Positions 7,947 to 9,992 of a DNA stretch of 9,992 bases are shown here, one piece after another (position 1 is the first letter of the stretch; every line of letters begins with the position of its first letter). Where the stretch lies: NCBI GenBank assembly GCA_013215515.1, contig JABSPC010000141.1, forward strand, positions 1 through 9,992, read 5' to 3'. The notes under the pieces are model-generated. The model had not been told where the DNA came from. It did no database searches and saw nothing but the letters and a program-made list of their open reading frames with translations. Position numbers and translations under genes: made by a program. This DNA comes from Crocinitomicaceae bacterium (lineage in GTDB: Bacteria; Bacteroidota; Bacteroidia; Flavobacteriales_D; Crocinitomicaceae).

Positions 7947-7968
7947 GGAAAATTCACAAAATAGAAAA

Positions 7969-9459
7969 ATGAATGTTGAAGGACTTATCGTTGTAATCTT
8001 ATGCCTAATTGGCTATTGGTTCGCATGGAAATCCTTCAAACAAGGTAAGTACCGCCTTTCCATACTAATTCTCGTTTTACTTGGTGTAGCTCTCCGCGTA
8101 TTTGCAGGATCAGATATGTTCATCCATGATTGGGATGAGCGCTACCATGCTTTAGTTGCAAAAAACATGATGGATGATCCATTCACTCCCATGTTATATC
8201 AAAACCCAATTCTAGATTACAAAATCGAAAACTGGACGAGTAATCATATTTGGCTCCACAAACAACCACTTTCCCTTTGGGCAATGTCAGCGAGCATGTC
8301 TATTTTTGGAGTGAATGAAATCGCACTACGTCTTCCATCAATACTTTTAAGCGGGCTAGGAATCTACTTGCTATTCGCAGTAGGAAAAATGCTTTTCAAT
8401 AAACGCATTGGCTTTATCGCGGCTTTCTTATTTTCCATCCATGGACTAATCATTGAACTCACAGCAGGACGGGTTACTACGGATCATGTGGATGTCTTTT
8501 TCCTTGTTTTCATTCTTCTCGCCGTCTATTTTTCGCTGAAGTTTGCACAACAAGGAAAAATAATCTTTAACATCTTAGCAGGTGTTGCTATAAGCTGTGC
8601 AATTCTATCGAAATGGCTACCAGCACTTATTGTTCTACCTATTTGGCTCGTGATTGTCAAGGATATAGGCAAACTCAACTTCAAGCAAATTCTTGGACAT
8701 GGATTCCTTCTTGTCCTCACTTTATTTATCGTTGCGGCTCCTTGGCAATTCTATACCCAATATTACTTCCCGATTGAAGCTGCTTATGAAAAACAGTTCA
8801 ATTTAAAACACCTCACCGAAGTAATTGAAGACCAAGGTGGACCATTTTATTACCACTTTGATAAAATGAGAATGGTTTATGGGGAACTTGTTTATTTACC
8901 CGTCCTATGGCTCATTTACTTGTTAGTGAAAAAGTGGAAAAACACCCGTATTCGTATTTTAACCATTTGGATTCTCGTTCCCTATTTGTTCTTCTCATTT
9001 GCCGCAACAAAAATGCAGGGATACACGCTGTTCACAGCTCCAGCACTCTTTCTACTGATTGCATTTTACTTCCACTACCTGAAATTCAATCTTTCAAAAT
9101 TCAAGCAAAAGTGGTTGGTCGTAGCCGTGCTGATTGCTCTAATCGCTCTTCCTATTCGATTCTCTTTAGAACGTTTGAAACCATTTAACAAATATGAAAG
9201 AAACCCAGCATGGATCGTTGCAATAAAAAAATTAGATCTTGGCGAAAGCGATAAAACAGTCATCTTCAACACGGATCATCCTATAGAAGTTATGTTCTAC
9301 ACGGATTACACGGCTTACACTCAAATTCCATCCAATCGTATTCTTGACAGTCTATCTAACCAGGGTTATAAGATCTATTTCGATGTGGGTTCTAGACGGG
9401 TCAATGACAAAATAGATTCGACCAAATACAACTTTATTTCATTACCTTCAAGACCTTAG
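7969..9459 (+). CDS. Membrane glycosyltransferase, GT39/ArnT-like (PMT_2)
   Basis: A 496-residue polytopic protein with roughly eleven hydrophobic segments. Relatives use polyprenyl-phosphate sugars and transfer the sugar on the outer face of the inner membrane to lipid A, proteins or other envelope acceptors. The first outer loop carries the acidic motif HDWDERYHALVAKNM with Asp56-Glu57, the expected catalytic pair. Next come HKQPLSLWAMSASMSIFG (97-114) and the RLPS motif (121-124), both typical of the family, GRVTTDHVDVFF (168-178), a Ser-Lys-Trp at 214-216, and ATKMQGYTLFTAPALF (346-361), matching the usual second conserved loop. A small soluble C-terminal domain follows from about 405. 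The ATG at 7969 precedes the first membrane helix. The donor and acceptor cannot be deduced. The next (broken) membrane gene begins 8 bp downstream. Confidence 0.88.
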   Translation: MNVEGLIVVILCLIGYWFAWKSFKQGKYRLSILILVLLGVALRVFAGSDMFIHDWDERYHALVAKNMMDDPFTPMLYQNPILDYKIENWTSNHIWLHKQPLSLWAMSASMSIFGVNEIALRLPSILLSGLGIYLLFAVGKMLFNKRIGFIAAFLFSIHGLIIELTAGRVTTDHVDVFFLVFILLAVYFSLKFAQQGKIIFNILAGVAISCAILSKWLPALIVLPIWLVIVKDIGKLNFKQILGHGFLLVLTLFIVAAPWQFYTQYYFPIEAAYEKQFNLKHLTEVIEDQGGPFYYHFDKMRMVYGELVYLPVLWLIYLLVKKWKNTRIRILTIWILVPYLFFSFAATKMQGYTLFTAPALFLLIAFYFHYLKFNLSKFKQKWLVVAVLIALIALPIRFSLERLKPFNKYERNPAWIVAIKKLDLGESDKTVIFNTDHPIEVMFYTDYTAYTQIPSNRILDSLSNQGYKIYFDVGSRRVNDKIDSTKYNFISLPSRP

Positions 9460-9467
9460 AATAACAC

Positions 9468-9831
9468 ATGAAATCAGGACAAATAGATAATTTAAACATT
9501 GCACTCATTATAGTTTCGGCTATTTTAGCATTTCATTATCGGCTGGAAATATTTATTTTTTCATTTGCCATTCTTGGGCAATTGCATTACCTAACTTAAA
9601 TCAACTGGCTGGATAAAAAATATTATTTCACTTTTAATTCCAAGCGCCTTTGGCTTTCGTTTGGAACCGTATTTGCCGTCATCATTGTTTTTCCGAAACT
9701 CTACTTTTACATGGTTGGGCCGGATGAATCATCCCTTTCATCAGCAATTAAATTTGTCAACTCTTAGTCCAATTCACTGATATTTATGTCGTTAGTATTG
9801 GAAGTGGCCTTTATATTCTTTAAAAATAATA
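9468..9831 (+). pseudogene. Decayed small membrane-protein gene, two in-frame stops, cut by IS
   Basis: Starting at ATG 9468, the frame reads MKSGQIDNLNIALIIV and on to GQLHYLT (43 residues), then TAA (9597-9599). The same frame continues with INWLDKKYYFTFNSKRLW, a strong membrane segment (FGTVFAVIIVFPKLYFYMV), and KFVNS before TAG (9765-9767). It then continues again with another hydrophobic segment (SLIFMSLVLEVAFIFF) up to the presumed IS end. Three consecutive pieces in one frame, all hydrophobic and coding-like, indicate one original multi-pass membrane protein. HYLT-(Glu)-INWL looks like a recurring motif of Bacteroidota membrane proteins, which would make the first stop a Glu-to-TAA change; this is from memory and unchecked. 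Its position 8 bp behind the glycosyltransferase suggests it was once co-transcribed with it. The function is unknown. Confidence 0.65.
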
Positions 9832-9884
9832 GGGTTACCCCTTTAAATCTAAAGACGTAAATTGTTTACGAGGTGATGATGTTT

Positions 9885-9901
9885 CTTTGTTTAAAACAAA
9901 G
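9885..9901. repeat. Perfect palindrome before the transposase start
   Basis: CTTTGTTT-A-AAACAAAG is a perfect 8-bp inverted repeat with one central base, ending 5 bp before the transposase ATG. In RNA it could form a 7-bp stem with a 3-nt loop that includes part of the purine-rich AAAGGGGAA ahead of the start codon. It could therefore limit translation of the transposase. Confidence 0.5.
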
Positions 9902-9906
9902 GGGAA

Positions 9907-9992
9907 ATGAAAATATTAAAGAGTTTATCGAGAAACGAATTTAGAGCTAAATTTGGCACGCCAGAACAGTGCTTGTCCTATTTGGCGGACCA
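9907..9992 (+). CDS. Transposase, IS1595/ISXO2-like, N-terminal fragment (continues beyond window)
   Basis: From ATG 9907 the frame is open to the window end and encodes 28 complete residues, MKILKSLSRNEFRAKFGTPE then QCLSYLAD. The pattern Phe-x3-Phe-x-Thr-x2-x-Cys-x2-Tyr-Leu-Ala is the start of the zinc-ribbon domain found at the N-terminus of IS1595-family transposases, which normally continues with Lys-Trp and a CxxC pair. The GGGGAA purine stretch just upstream could act as ribosome binding site, unlike the other genes here. Only about a tenth of the usual protein is present, so the family call rests on a short stretch. Confidence 0.65.
   Translation, partial: MKILKSLSRNEFRAKFGTPEQCLSYLAD

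Larger units (their letters stand above)
9832..9992 (+). mobile_element. Left end of an insertion sequence, IS1595/ISXO2-like, cut by the window edge
   Basis: The coding-like frame of the broken membrane gene stops making sense at about 9831. There the sequence GGGTTACCCCTTTAAATCT begins, a plausible terminal inverted repeat starting with GGG, 75 bp upstream of a transposase start. The right end is outside the window, so the repeat and target duplication cannot be confirmed. The bases just before the proposed end are AAATAATA (9824-9831). If the family's usual 8-bp duplication holds, this string should recur after the right end. The exact boundary is an inference. Confidence 0.5.

Noticed and set aside
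7884..7968. RNA gene or riboswitch between ribE and the glycosyltransferase
   Set aside because: The gap is only 85 bp and shows one modest stem-loop and no known riboswitch core.
1..9992. CRISPR array, tRNA or rRNA genes
   Set aside because: No regularly spaced repeats, cloverleaf sequences or rRNA-like stretches were seen on reading the window.

Overview
The window looks like a chromosomal segment of a member of the Bacteroidota, most likely a flavobacterium-like organism. This is inferred from moderate A+T content, start codons without a clear Shine-Dalgarno sequence, short A/T-rich gaps between genes, and the general look of the proteins. Every gene I can support lies on the + strand.

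Left part (1-1609): the tail of a small membrane protein whose start is unclear, then an integral-membrane acyltransferase (309-1451) with a TTG start. A 158-bp gap follows, with a 9-bp direct repeat spaced 30 bp apart and a 6-bp inverted repeat.

Centre (1610-7883): a compact, probably co-transcribed run. It holds fdhD (sulfur-transfer factor for formate dehydrogenase), a fused NuoE/NuoF-like formate dehydrogenase beta subunit, a 914-residue molybdenum/tungsten formate dehydrogenase alpha subunit with a cysteine active site, a 134-residue membrane protein of unknown function, and ribE (riboflavin synthase). The alpha and fused beta subunits together carry everything expected of a soluble NAD-dependent formate dehydrogenase: the pterin active site, a chain of iron-sulfur clusters, FMN and an NAD site. 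FdhD would mature the alpha subunit, and ribE makes the precursor of the FMN used by the beta subunit. The beta-subunit frame is broken by one in-frame TAA at 3231-3233, where the family normally has Glu. The protein continues in the same frame on the far side.

Right part (7884-9992): after a gap with a possible stem-loop comes a large membrane glycosyltransferase of the GT39/ArnT-like (PMT_2) type. A small membrane-protein gene (9468-9831) follows that is clearly broken: two in-frame stops interrupt a continuous hydrophobic reading frame, and what looks like the left end of an insertion sequence cuts it off at about 9832. The window ends inside the IS transposase gene, whose N-terminus resembles the IS1595/ISXO2 family.

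The most notable observations are the nonsense codon in an otherwise perfect formate dehydrogenase subunit, a similar Glu-to-TAA pattern in the decayed membrane gene, the IS insertion, and the uncharacterised membrane protein two bases behind the formate dehydrogenase alpha gene.
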